64,000 bases of DNA from Pseudomonadota bacterium (GTDB lineage: Bacteria; Pseudomonadota; Alphaproteobacteria; Acetobacterales; Acetobacteraceae): assembly GCA_021815825.1 (NCBI GenBank), contig JAKAZO010000001.1, positions 32,771 through 96,770 on the forward strand, in the 5' to 3' direction. This document shows positions 18,978 to 26,839 of this stretch, piece after piece. How positions within the stretch are numbered: the stretch's first letter is position 1; the number at the start of each line of letters is the position of its first letter. The notes under the pieces were generated by a model, which had not been told where the DNA came from, searched no databases, and saw nothing but the letters and a program-made list of their open reading frames with translations. Made by a program: the position numbers and the translations under genes.

Positions 18978-19885
18978 GTGGTATGCGGGCTCTCTTCCGG
19001 GTGGGAAGCGTCCTGCCGGGACTTCTTCCGGTCCTTGCCGGCTGCGCGGCCGCGCCACAGCCATTTGCTGGCCATCCCGGTGCGCTCGGCGGGAGGCTGG
19101 CCGCGCCGCCGCCGGCGCGGCTCGACGTGATGGTCCCCGCCCCCGACGTGATGGCGAGCCCGGCGGCAGCGGACCTTGCCGCGGCGATCGCGACCGCCCT
19201 GGTCGCGGCCGAGGTGCCGGCTGTGGCACAGCCGGTGCGCCCCGGCGACTGGCGATTGGTGATCGGTGCCGAGCCTGGCGCGCTTGGCGTGGTGCCGCGC
19301 TTCACCGTGCTGGACCCGGCCGGCGCGAAGCAGGGCGAGGTGCGCGGCGCGCCGGTCGCGGCGGCGGCATGGCAGGCCGGTGCACCCGCGACGCTGACCG
19401 CGGCGGCGGGCGAGGCGGCGCCAAAGATCGCCGAACTCCTGACCAGCATCGACGCGGCCCGCAAGCAGAGCGATCCGAACAGCCTCTACAACCGCCCGGC
19501 TCGGGTGGCCGTGCTTGGGGTCCGCGGCGCGCCAGGGGACGGCAACAACGCCCTGGCGCTGCAACTGCGCCGGCAGCTGCCCGTGCTCGGCGAGCAGGTG
19601 CAGGAGAGCGCCGAGGGGGCCGATTTCATCGTCGCGGGCGAGGTACGGACCGGCACGACCCCGGACGGAAGCGAACGGGTCGAGATCCAATGGGCCGTGA
19701 ACGACGCCGCCGGACACGATCTCGGCCGTGTTATCCAGGTGAACGACGTGCCCGCGGGCTCGATCGGGCCGCACTGGGGCGATGTCGCGCTGGTGGTCGC
19801 GCAACAGGCCGCGGCGGGGATCAAGGACATGATCCTCAAGCAGACCGGGGGGCGCACCCCATCCGAGCCCGCCAAGGCCCCATGA
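18974..19885 (+). CDS. Hypothetical lipoprotein
   Basis: A 303-residue protein with a lipoprotein signal: a short basic start, a hydrophobic stretch and a lipobox LAGC (Cys about 22). The rest is Ala/Gly/Pro-rich with few landmarks. VARLGVLGVRGAPGDGNNALALQLRRQL-like sequence (here ARVAVLGVRGAPGDGNN) and EIQWAVNDAAGHDLGRVIQVN near the C-terminus hint at a mixed alpha/beta periplasmic domain. No family was recognised. ATG 18974 overlaps the pgeF stop. Placement after lgt-midA-pgeF suggests an envelope role, and Lgt encoded three genes upstream would modify it. Confidence 0.7.
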   Translation: MSGMRALFRVGSVLPGLLPVLAGCAAAPQPFAGHPGALGGRLAAPPPARLDVMVPAPDVMASPAAADLAAAIATALVAAEVPAVAQPVRPGDWRLVIGAEPGALGVVPRFTVLDPAGAKQGEVRGAPVAAAAWQAGAPATLTAAAGEAAPKIAELLTSIDAARKQSDPNSLYNRPARVAVLGVRGAPGDGNNALALQLRRQLPVLGEQVQESAEGADFIVAGEVRTGTTPDGSERVEIQWAVNDAAGHDLGRVIQVNDVPAGSIGPHWGDVALVVAQQAAAGIKDMILKQTGGRTPSEPAKAP

Positions 19886-19999
19886 GACGGACGCGGATCG
19901 GTTGGACACAAACCCGTCGCATTGTTAGAACGCATGCGCCCGGACGGCGGCTCCCCGCCGCGCTGGCGAACGGGGACGCACGCGCATGAAGCCCGCCGC

Positions 20000-20932
20000 A
20001 TGAAGATCATCGCCTGCAACAGCAACCGAGCTCTGGCCGAGGCGGTCGCCGCCGCGCTCAACCTGCCACTGACCCGCGCCTCGGTTCGCCGCTTCGCGGA
20101 CATGGAAGTGTTCGTCGAAATCCAGGAGAACGTCCGCGGCGAGGACGTGTTCGTCGTCCAGTCGACCTCCTATCCCGCCAACGACAACCTGATGGAGCTG
20201 CTGATCACGCTGGACGCGCTGCGGCGCGGCTCGGCCCGGCGCGCGACGGCGGTGATCCCCTATTTCGGCTATGCCCGCCAGGACCGGAAATCCGGCCCGC
20301 GCACACCGATCAGCGCCAAGCTGGTCGCCAACCTGATCGCAGAGGCGGGGGCCAACCGGGTTCTGACCATGGACCTCCATGCCGGGCAGATCCAGGGCTT
20401 CTTCGACATTCCGGTGGACAATCTCTACGCCGCGCCGCTGTTCGCCCGCGACATCCAGGAGCGCTTCGCCGGCCGCGACATCATGATCGTCTCACCCGAT
20501 GTTGGCGGCGTGGTCCGAGCGCGCGCACTGGCGACGCGCTTGAACTGCGATCTCGCCATCATCGACAAGCGCCGCGAGCGCGCCGGGGTCTCTGAGGTCA
20601 TGAACGTGATCGGCGACGTCTCGGGGCGCGATTGCATTCTCGTCGATGATATCGTCGATTCCGGCGGCACGCTGTGCAACGCCGCCGAGGCGCTGATCGC
20701 GCGCGGGGCGACCTCGGCGAGCGTCTATGTCACCCACGGCGTGCTCTCGGGTGGCGCGGTCGCACGCATCGCTTCGAGCCCGATCAAGATGATGACAGCC
20801 ACCGACAGCATCCTCGCCACCGAGGCGGTGCGGGTGGCGCAGAATATCCGCCAGCTCACCATCGCGCCGCTGCTCGCCGAGGCGATGCGCCGGATCAGCG
20901 ACGAATCCTCGGTGAGTTCGCTTTTCGACTGA
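20000..20932 (+). CDS. prs: Ribose-phosphate pyrophosphokinase
   Basis: Makes PRPP from ribose 5-phosphate and ATP for nucleotide, histidine and tryptophan synthesis. The 310 residues show [17 protein letters not shown], the [24 protein letters not shown] flexible region (about 92-115), the [18 protein letters not shown] motif, and the PRPP-binding loop [15 protein letters not shown] (about 212-226). ATG 20000 (MKIIACNSN) is chosen over the longer frame because the family begins here. A TTGGAC hexamer at 19902 could be part of its own promoter, but the -10 match is poor. Confidence 0.96.
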   Translation: MKIIACNSNRALAEAVAAALNLPLTRASVRRFADMEVFVEIQENVRGEDVFVVQSTSYPANDNLMELLITLDALRRGSARRATAVIPYFGYARQDRKSGPRTPISAKLVANLIAEAGANRVLTMDLHAGQIQGFFDIPVDNLYAAPLFARDIQERFAGRDIMIVSPDVGGVVRARALATRLNCDLAIIDKRRERAGVSEVMNVIGDVSGRDCILVDDIVDSGGTLCNAAEALIARGATSASVYVTHGVLSGGAVARIASSPIKMMTATDSILATEAVRVAQNIRQLTIAPLLAEAMRRISDESSVSSLFD

Positions 20933-20957
20933 GTCTTTCAGAGGGGGGGATGCGATC

Positions 20958-21572
20958 ATGAAGCTCTTCTATTCGCCCGGCGCGTGTTCGATCGGGATCC
21001 ATGTATTGCTTGAGGAAATCGGCAAGCCTTACGAGACCCAGCTCGTCAAGCTGCGCGAGGGCGCGCAGTTCTCGGCCGAGTACACCTCGGTCAATCCGAA
21101 ATCCAAGGTGCCGGCGCTGCAGCGTGACGATGGCTCCATCCTCACCGAATATCCGGCCATCGCCTACTGGCTCGCGCGGACCAATCCCCAGGCAAAACTG
21201 TGGCCCGACGATGTCGAGAGCCAGGTCCGCGCGCTGGAAATCATGGATTATCTGATCGCGACCACGCACATGCATGGTTTCTCGCGCATCTTCCGCCCCG
21301 TCGGCTTCGCCCCAAGCGAGACCGACGCAGAGGCCGTGCGCGCGCGCGGGCTGGAGATTTTCGGCAACGGACTGGCCCTTCTCGACCAGACACTGGCCGG
21401 CAAGGAGTATGTTACGGGTGCCTTCTCGATCGCTGACACTGTTGCGTTCTACATCGAGTTCTGGGCCACGGCGCGCAATGTGCCGCTGCCGCCGAATTGT
21501 GCGGCCCACTACGCGCGCATGCTCGCCCGCCCTTCGGTCCAGCGGGTGATGCAGCAGGAGGGGCTGGCCTGA
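20958..21572 (+). CDS. Glutathione S-transferase family protein
   Basis: Cytosolic GST-like protein of 204 residues. The N-terminal thioredoxin-fold domain begins KLFYSPGACSIGIHVLLEEIGKPYETQLV, close to bacterial beta-class enzymes, with Ser/Cys near the catalytic position. The cis-Pro motif is NPKSKVPALQ, and a helical C-terminal domain contains GAFSIADTVAFY. A strong purine-rich site (GAGGGGGGA) precedes ATG 20958. It follows prs by 25 bases, and the phosphatase-like gene starts almost at its stop. The substrate is unknown. Confidence 0.88.
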   Translation: MKLFYSPGACSIGIHVLLEEIGKPYETQLVKLREGAQFSAEYTSVNPKSKVPALQRDDGSILTEYPAIAYWLARTNPQAKLWPDDVESQVRALEIMDYLIATTHMHGFSRIFRPVGFAPSETDAEAVRARGLEIFGNGLALLDQTLAGKEYVTGAFSIADTVAFYIEFWATARNVPLPPNCAAHYARMLARPSVQRVMQQEGLA

Positions 21573-21574
21573 CC

Positions 21575-22123
21575 GTGCTGGCGGCGCCGGCGTTCTGGTT
21601 CCTGCGGCACGGCGAGACCGACTGGAACGCACGCAACCTGTCGCAAGGCAGCGTCGATATCCCGCTGAACGACGTCGGCATTGCGCAGGCGCATCGTGCG
21701 GCTGCAGCGCTCGCTGGGGTGGGGATCGCCTCGATCGTGAGTTCCCCGCTCCGCCGGGCGCGCGCCACCGCGGACATCGTCGCCGCAGCGCTGGCTCTGC
21801 CGACGGCGATCGAGCCGGATCTGCGCGAGGTCGCGTTCGGCGTGCAGGAGGGCCAGGACATGGGTGCCTGGTTCGCAGACTGGATCCATGGTCGATCCAC
21901 CCCGGAGGGCGCCGAGCCCTTCGCGGCGCTGCGCGCCCGCGCGGTCACAGCACTTGCACGCGCCTTGGCCCGTCCGGCGCCTGTGCTGGTAGTCGCCCAT
22001 GGCGCGCTGTTCCGTGCGCTGCGTGCAGAGATGGGGCTGTCGCCGGAGGTCCGCACACCGAACGGCGAGCCGCTCTTTTGCCGCCCACCGACGGCAGCCG
22101 ACAGTGCCTGGACGTTGCACTGA
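21575..22123 (+). CDS. Histidine phosphatase family protein
   Basis: Phosphoglycerate-mutase-like phosphatase of about 182 residues. The catalytic motif is FLRHGETDWN (about 9-18), and the second half has SSPLRRARATADIV and the VVAHGALFRAL motif, giving the usual His-Arg-Glu-His set. Candidate substrates in this family include alpha-ribazole phosphate and phosphosugars; none can be chosen. The start is likely GTG 21575, three bases after the GST stop; CTG 21569 would be nearer the AGGAGG site. Confidence 0.85.
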   Translation: MLAAPAFWFLRHGETDWNARNLSQGSVDIPLNDVGIAQAHRAAAALAGVGIASIVSSPLRRARATADIVAAALALPTAIEPDLREVAFGVQEGQDMGAWFADWIHGRSTPEGAEPFAALRARAVTALARALARPAPVLVVAHGALFRALRAEMGLSPEVRTPNGEPLFCRPPTAADSAWTLH

Positions 22124-22263
22124 TACGCACGGTGTCATCGACTGACCGACGCCCATGCGCGGTGGCCGATTGAGGTGATGCGTTCGGGCTGGCGGATGAG
22201 CCAGTTCCAGGCATCGCAGCAGCGCTCTACCGGATGACGCCTCCAACCGATAGTCCGCCTCGA

Positions 22264-22662
22264 TCAGCGAGACGCGCGCGTCGGATCCGTCACGGTCGTG
22301 CCGACTGCCGGGCGAAGCTGGCGAGCCACGTCCTCCCCCGCCGCGGCGTGTCGCATATCGCTCAGCCGGGCGGTCGGATGGTAACCGAGTGCCAGCATGT
22401 CCTCGATGAGCCTGTCAGATCGGTCAGATCCTGGGTGATCTTTCGCAGCGTCACGAAGGGGCCTGTGGCGCGCGCCGCATTTCGGTCACACCGCGCGCAG
22501 CGGGGTTCCGGATGGCCTTGCGCACGGTCGTGGGGCTGACATTGGAGCGCGCGACGAGTTCGTCCTCGGCCGGCAGTCGGCCTTCGAGCGCGCAGCTCTC
22601 TTCGGCGATAGGGGTCGCAATCCGGTTTTCGAGCCCGGCGTGGCGAACCTGATCTGTCGGAC
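22264..22662 (-). pseudogene. GntR/UTRA-family regulator, broken by frameshifts
   Basis: Three minus-strand frames together read as one GntR-type regulator. Frame one gives the winged helix (GRLPAEDELVARSNVSPTTVRKAIR, about 22,475-22,620). Frame two continues with GPFVTLRKITQDLTDLTG (22,410-22,463). Frame three continues with IEDMLALGYHPTARLSDMR and a UTRA-like strand to a stop at 22,264. Intact relatives are about 240 residues, so the C-terminal half of the effector domain is also missing. The order and spacing of the pieces argue against chance. No intact target operon is visible. Confidence 0.7.
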
Positions 22663-22728
22663 AATTGGACCGGGAGCCCTGCTGGCGCGGCGCTGACGAT
22701 CGGGACTGCGCTGACCTGAGCGAACGTC

Positions 22729-23232
22729 TCAACCGGGATCGCGGACCGGAGCAACGCCGGGACTCCGGCCCGGCCCGAATTCCCGTCGTGCAGCTTGTAC
22801 GGCCGCATCCAGCGCGCCGAGGAACCGCGACCGGTCAGCCCTGGCCAGCGGCGCGGGGCCGCCGGTATTCGCGCCGATCTCCCGCAGGTGTCGCGCTAGC
22901 TCGCGGCCGGCAAGCGCGACACCGATATTGTCTCTGGTCCAGTGCTTGCCAACGGGTGACACCGCCTGCGCCCCCTTCGCCAAGCAGCGCGATGCCAGCG
23001 GAATGTCCGCCGTGACGCACACATCCGCGGCGGTGACGTGCGCGACGATCCAGTCGTCGGCCACATCGGCACCTTCGGCGACGGTGATCATGCTCACATT
23101 TGGCAGGCCGGGCGGCCGGATGGGACGTGAACCATTCGAAACCACGAAGACCGGCAGGCTGAGCCGGTCGGCAACGCGGTAGACCTCGTCTCGGACCGGG
23201 CAAGCGTCACCGTCGACATAGACCGCTGTCAT
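22729..23232 (-). CDS. YaiI/YqxD family protein (DUF188)
   Basis: A 167-residue protein of the UPF0178 family, related to PIN-like nuclease folds and without a settled function. The start YVDGDACPVRDEVYRVADR (about 4-22) and the ADIPLASRCLAKGAQAVSP segment (about 74-92) are family hallmarks. The body appears intact and the C-terminus is slightly ragged, next to the GntR pseudogene. ATG 23232 is preceded by GGGAGG. It is the only clearly intact gene between 22,124 and 23,840. Confidence 0.85.
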   Translation of the reverse strand: MTAVYVDGDACPVRDEVYRVADRLSLPVFVVSNGSRPIRPPGLPNVSMITVAEGADVADDWIVAHVTAADVCVTADIPLASRCLAKGAQAVSPVGKHWTRDNIGVALAGRELARHLREIGANTGGPAPLARADRSRFLGALDAAVQAARREFGPGRSPGVAPVRDPG

Positions 23233-23439
23233 CCGACCTCCCCTTGATCATGCTCACGCGGCGCACCCGTCAGCAAAGCCGGTCCAAGCTGCCGATCCTC
23301 AAAGCCAGCACCGCGTAGCCTTTGCTCCATATAGTCCGGATCGAGGCGGCAGCGTGAGATCACTCCGCTCCGCCCTTGCACGCACCCGCTGCGTCCCTGA
23401 CGCGCGTCGATATTGGCAAACCTGACCGCCATCCCCTCG

Positions 23440-23800
23440 TTCTCACCGCGCTACAATGAAACCAGCTGCAGCGAAGGCGCCGCGGTGTCCAGCGGCATCT
23501 TTTTCCTTGCCTGCTATGTGCTGGTGGCGCGGACCCAACGCTCGGCGCCGGCGCCTGATCTCGGCCGTGGCCTCCACGCCCGGCTCCAGATCTCTTCGGG
23601 TGCCCGTCCGCGTCGAGGCTGGCGCGGCCGAGCGCGACATGCTCGGCGAAGCCGCCCGCCGCGCCGATCATCCCCCCACCACCCGCTCGTCCGTGACCCT
23701 CGATCTGCGCTTCGCCCCTCCGCCCGGGTCGCCACTCTCTGCGTCTTGCGGCCAGCCGAAAATGCGAGAACGCCGGACTCGGCTGGCGGAGTTCGGGAGA
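23440..23800 (-). pseudogene. Possible remnant of an HlyD-type secretion adaptor
   Basis: No intact gene lies between 23,233 and 23,840. On the minus strand one frame reads EHVALGRASLDADGHPKR, and a neighbouring frame continues directly with LEPGVEATAEIR. Together these resemble the C-terminal beta-barrel of type I secretion membrane-fusion proteins, whose usual ending has LEPGM-x-TAEI. The match is short and the rest is unreadable, so this is tentative. The remaining sequence down to 23,233 shows nothing I recognise. Confidence 0.3.
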
Positions 23801-23809
23801 TCCTTTTGT

Positions 23810-23834
23810 GCGCATAGGCGCATAAGCGTATATA
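23810..23834. promoter_or_regulatory. Candidate ArsR operator: three 8-base tandem units
   Basis: Three units of GCGCATA or a close variant start at 23810, 23818 and 23826 (GCGCATA, GCGCATA, GCGTATA), each separated by one base. The array ends within 10 bases of the arsR start codon. A repeat in this position would let a repressor block initiation, and ArsR-family proteins are commonly autoregulatory. The assignment to ArsR is inferred from position. Confidence 0.45.
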
Positions 23835-23840
23835 CCCTTC

Positions 23841-24137
23841 ATGAACGATGCAATTTCCCTGCTTGCCGCGCTTGCGGAGCCGACGCGTCTTGCCGCCATC
23901 CGGGTGCTCTGGGACGGACGGGAGCATTGCGTCTGCGAGTTGATGTCGCTGCTTGGGACCAGCCAATCGCGCATGTCGCGCCACATGGCGGCGCTGAAGG
24001 CCGTCGGTCTGGTGCGTGACCGGCGGGATGCGCAGTGGGTGCGTTATCGCCGCAGCACGGACCTGCCGGACCATGTGGTGGCCCTGGTCACGGCGGCGCT
24101 GGCATTGCCGACAGTACCCGAAAGGATTGCCGCATGA
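23841..24137 (+). CDS. ArsR-family metalloregulator
   Basis: Small winged-helix repressor of 98 residues. It carries AEPTRLAAIRVLWDGREHCVCELMSLLGTSQSRMSRHMAALKAVGLV, with a Cys-Val-Cys pair at the metal-sensing helix as in ArsR (ELCVCDL type) and the recognition helix SQSRMSRHM. It would release DNA on binding arsenite or a related metal. Its stop overlaps the start of the permease gene (ATGA), making it the first gene of an operon with the permease, thioredoxin-like and VOC genes. Confidence 0.9.
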   Translation: MNDAISLLAALAEPTRLAAIRVLWDGREHCVCELMSLLGTSQSRMSRHMAALKAVGLVRDRRDAQWVRYRRSTDLPDHVVALVTAALALPTVPERIAA

Positions 24138-24631
24138 ATAACTCGGTCCTCGCCACGCGGCGGGGCCTGGCCGACGCCGCTCAGATCATCCTCACCGTGC
24201 TGGGCGTGCTGGCGTGGTTTGCGGTCTACTGGCAGCTCGAGTGGTTCTCTGATTGGCTGGTTGCGCGGTTGCCGATGGCGCAGTCCGGTCATCTGCACGG
24301 GGCCTTGGCGTTCTTCTTGTACGACACGCCGAAGGTGCTGATGTTGCTCGCGCTCGTGGTGTTCCGGATGGGGATGGTGCGCAGTTTCTTTTCGGCCGAG
24401 CGCACACGCGCCTTGCTCGCTGGCCGGCGCGAGGGGCTAGGCAATGTCGCGTCCGCCTCGCTCGGCAAAGGCGCGGCGCTTGGAACGGTACTCGCCTTCA
24501 TGATGGCCGTGACCGCCTTGTCCGCCCCCGAGACCATCATCCTGCGCAAGGTGCTCAGCCTGCGGCTCATCGGCGTGGTCACGCTGGGCATCGTGATGGT
24601 CGGCTTTCCGTTCAACGCCCTGTTCGCCTGA
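24134..24631 (+). CDS. Permease of the UPF0718/ArsP-like family, internally deleted
   Basis: A 165-residue membrane protein that reads like the two ends of a permease of about 340 residues. The N-terminal part (LADAAQIILTVLGVLAWFAVYWQLE, then TPKVLMLLALVVFRMGMVRSFFS and LLAGRREGLGNV) is followed abruptly by the family's C-terminal segment (LGKGAALGTVLAFMMAVTALS, then ETIILRKVLSLRLIG). The central part, including the Cys-x-Cys metal motif I expect in this family, is absent. The apparent join lies near 24,450-24,470 and stays in frame. Efflux function is doubtful. Position after arsR suggests former arsenical or metal export. Confidence 0.7.
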   Translation: MNNSVLATRRGLADAAQIILTVLGVLAWFAVYWQLEWFSDWLVARLPMAQSGHLHGALAFFLYDTPKVLMLLALVVFRMGMVRSFFSAERTRALLAGRREGLGNVASASLGKGAALGTVLAFMMAVTALSAPETIILRKVLSLRLIGVVTLGIVMVGFPFNALFA

Positions 24632-24647
24632 ACCCGGAGAGCCCCCC

Positions 24648-24887
24648 ATGAAAGAGATCATAGTTCCCGGTCCTGGCTGCAAGCGCTGCGCTGCGACCGC
24701 CGAGATGGTGCAGGCGGCCGCGGAGCGGCTCGGCGTGCCGGTCCACATCGAGAAGGTCACGGACTATGCGGCCATCGCAGGCTATGGGATCGCCGCCACG
24801 CGGGGCCTCGTGATCGATGGCCAGGTAGTCCACGCCGGCGGCCTGCCTAAGCCCGAGGATGTGGCGTCCTGGCTGGCAAGGGCTTGA
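24648..24887 (+). CDS. Small thioredoxin-like redox protein
   Basis: A 79-residue protein of the redox-active-disulfide (MTH895-like) family, with a CxxC site in PGPGCKRCAATAEMV (about residues 8-22) and the cis-Pro-containing ATRGLVIDGQVVHAGGLP. Such proteins commonly follow arsR and a UPF0718 permease and are thought to supply reducing power or deliver metal. A GGAGAG site precedes ATG 24648. Its stop overlaps the likely TTG start of the next gene. Confidence 0.85.
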   Translation: MKEIIVPGPGCKRCAATAEMVQAAAERLGVPVHIEKVTDYAAIAGYGIAATRGLVIDGQVVHAGGLPKPEDVASWLARA

Positions 24888-25342
24888 CCCTGCTCGCTCC
24901 GGCGGCGCGTGAGTTCCACCTGAGCCTACGGGTCACCGATCTCAGCGCGAGCGTGGAATTCTATGCTCGGTTCTTCGGCCTCGCGCCGGAGGAGCGGACC
25001 GGGCGCTATGCCACATTCATTGTGCCCCACCTGAAACTGAATTTCGTGCTCCTCGTCAACGACAGAGGCACGCCGCTCGACACTTTCAGCCTCTATCATC
25101 TGGGCCTCGGGGTCGATGACAAGGCCGCAGTCATCGAAGCCTACGACCGAGCGCGGGAAGCCGGGGCCGAGATCGTCAAGCCACCCCGGACCACTTGGCG
25201 CGGAACGCCGCTGCACGAGCTCTGGTTGCGCGATCCAACCGGCTACCTGATCGAGATCTGTGCCCGGCTTACCGACGCGGAACTTGCAACAATGCCGCAG
25301 GACCAGGCCCCCGTCTTTCTGGTAGCGGACTCGGCGGGGTGA
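24884..25342 (+). CDS. VOC family (glyoxalase/dioxygenase-like) protein
   Basis: A 152-residue vicinal-oxygen-chelate protein with two beta-alpha-beta-beta-beta modules. It begins EFHLSLRVTDLSASVEFYARFFGLAPEERTGRYATF and ends with the metal-ligand region HELWLRDPTGYLIEI. In arsenic loci VOC proteins such as ArsI cleave the C-As bond of organoarsenicals or sequester metal. Placement in this operon makes that plausible but it is not shown. The start is probably TTG 24884, overlapping the previous stop. Confidence 0.75.
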   Translation: MTLLAPAAREFHLSLRVTDLSASVEFYARFFGLAPEERTGRYATFIVPHLKLNFVLLVNDRGTPLDTFSLYHLGLGVDDKAAVIEAYDRAREAGAEIVKPPRTTWRGTPLHELWLRDPTGYLIEICARLTDAELATMPQDQAPVFLVADSAG

Positions 25343-25390
25343 GCCCTGCGCCGCGGCAGACCTCGTCACGACACATCAGAAGATCCTACC

Positions 25391-26370
25391 ATGAACCGCC
25401 GTTTCCTTCTCGGCACCCCCGCCGCTCTTGCAGCGACCGGCTTCGCCGCACAAGCGCGGGCGGCCGGACTCCCTCGCGACGGCGCAGTGCCGGTCGGACC
25501 CGTTACGCTCTATCTGGAGTTCCGCGTTGCACGACCGGAACAACCGGCCACGTTGGCGGCAATTCAGACGCTTGGCGCGCGGCTCGCCCATCAGCACGGA
25601 TTCCTGCATCTGTCGCTGAAGCAGATGGTCGGCGACTCGACGATGGTGAAGAACTACCCCGAGGCTTACAAGGGGGTTCTGGCGACCGCGTATCTGGATG
25701 GGCTGAATGCGCGGCGCCAGCCCTATTTCCATGCGCTGTTTGCCCGGTTCTCCGACTATGCGGCGCTGCTTGCCGCAGGCGCGGAAACGATGTTTGCCAG
25801 CGAGGTCGGGCCACACCTGCACGCCGTGAGCGCCTCGCCGGACGGCCCGATCGAGAGCAGGCGGCCGATGGCATGGTATCAGGGTGTTTTCGAGACGATC
25901 GCGGCTGGCAACCGAACTGGCATTCTGCGTGATCGTCCCGGCATCACGGCGTTCCTGCGTGACCCAGCAGATGCGCCGGATCTCGTCACCGTCGCCAATC
26001 ACGTCTTCATCCGCGACGCCGACCGGGCGGCGTTTGACCGCGACGTCGTGGGGCTGTTGCGGGTCGCGCAGGAGACCTTCCAGCCGAGCGACGCGGCGAA
26101 CGGCACCGGGCTGCCCGGTACGCGGGATAACCGACAGTACCGCAAGGCGGTGAGCACCGAGATCCTGCGCAACGCGTTCCCCGATGGCGGTCTGTGCGCT
26201 TATCCGATGCACGGCGTGTGGGAGGATGTGTGGGACCACGAGAACTCGCATCTCGATGCGCGCTTCCTGCAGGCGGCAGAGCCGGTTGGGGCGGCCGTGG
26301 TAAGCGGGCCGGTTGAGCCTTATCTATCGCACCCGCCTATCGATCGCGGCGGCCTGACGCGGAGGATCCA
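25391..26370 (+). CDS. Unknown Tat-exported protein, 3' end uncertain
   Basis: The N-terminus (NRRFLLGTPAALAATGFAAQARA) is a twin-arginine signal peptide, so a folded periplasmic protein is expected. The mature part begins GPVTLYLEFRVARPEQPATL and contains several His-bearing segments (PHLHAVSA, MHGVWEDVWDHENSHLD). I do not recognise the family. The open frame continues to 26,530, but the last 160 bases overlap the OsmC-like gene in another frame and read as low-complexity nonsense. A small frameshift would instead end the protein at TGA 26314 or 26355, just before the OsmC-like ribosome site. I therefore give the end only approximately. Confidence 0.55.
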
Positions 26371-26787
26371 ATGCTCGAATATTCCGTGCTCGCGGTCCGG
26401 CGCGATGGGCATTCGGGGGTGGCCTCCTGCAAGGAGGCGGAACTCGTCATGGACACCGATCCAGTCGGGCGCCGCGACGCTTTCAATCCGGCGGAGTTGC
26501 TCCTCGCCGCCCTGGCAGCCTGCATGCTGAAGAATCTGGAGCGGCTCGCGCCGATGCTGTCGTTCCGATTCCATGGTGCCGAGCTGCGCCTGCACGGAGT
26601 ACGACAGGACCGGCCGCCGCAGATCACCCATATTGATTACGAACTTCTCGTCGATACGGACGAATCCGACCACCGGCTCGCGCTGATGCATGAGAACATC
26701 CGCAAATATGGCACCATCTTCAACACCGTCGCCGCGGCCGTGACGGTGTCGGGGACATTGGCGCGCAGGCCATCCCTGCCGGCTTGA
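26371..26787 (+). CDS. OsmC-family protein
   Basis: A 138-residue OsmC/Ohr-like protein, a family that reduces organic hydroperoxides using two cysteines. The FNPAELLLAALAACMLKNLERLAPML segment (about 38-63) is the family core and carries one Cys (CM). The second conserved Cys near the C-terminus is not evident (YGTIFNTVAAAVTVSG, where the usual motif has a Cys), so it may belong to the atypical YhfA-like subgroup. A GGAGG site lies directly before ATG 26371. It is the last intact gene of the arsR-linked run. Confidence 0.78.
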   Translation: MLEYSVLAVRRDGHSGVASCKEAELVMDTDPVGRRDAFNPAELLLAALAACMLKNLERLAPMLSFRFHGAELRLHGVRQDRPPQITHIDYELLVDTDESDHRLALMHENIRKYGTIFNTVAAAVTVSGTLARRPSLPA

Positions 26788-26839
26788 TCCGGATCAAGGC
26801 GCCGCTGGTCGTCACGACCTGAGGACTTCACTGCAACAG

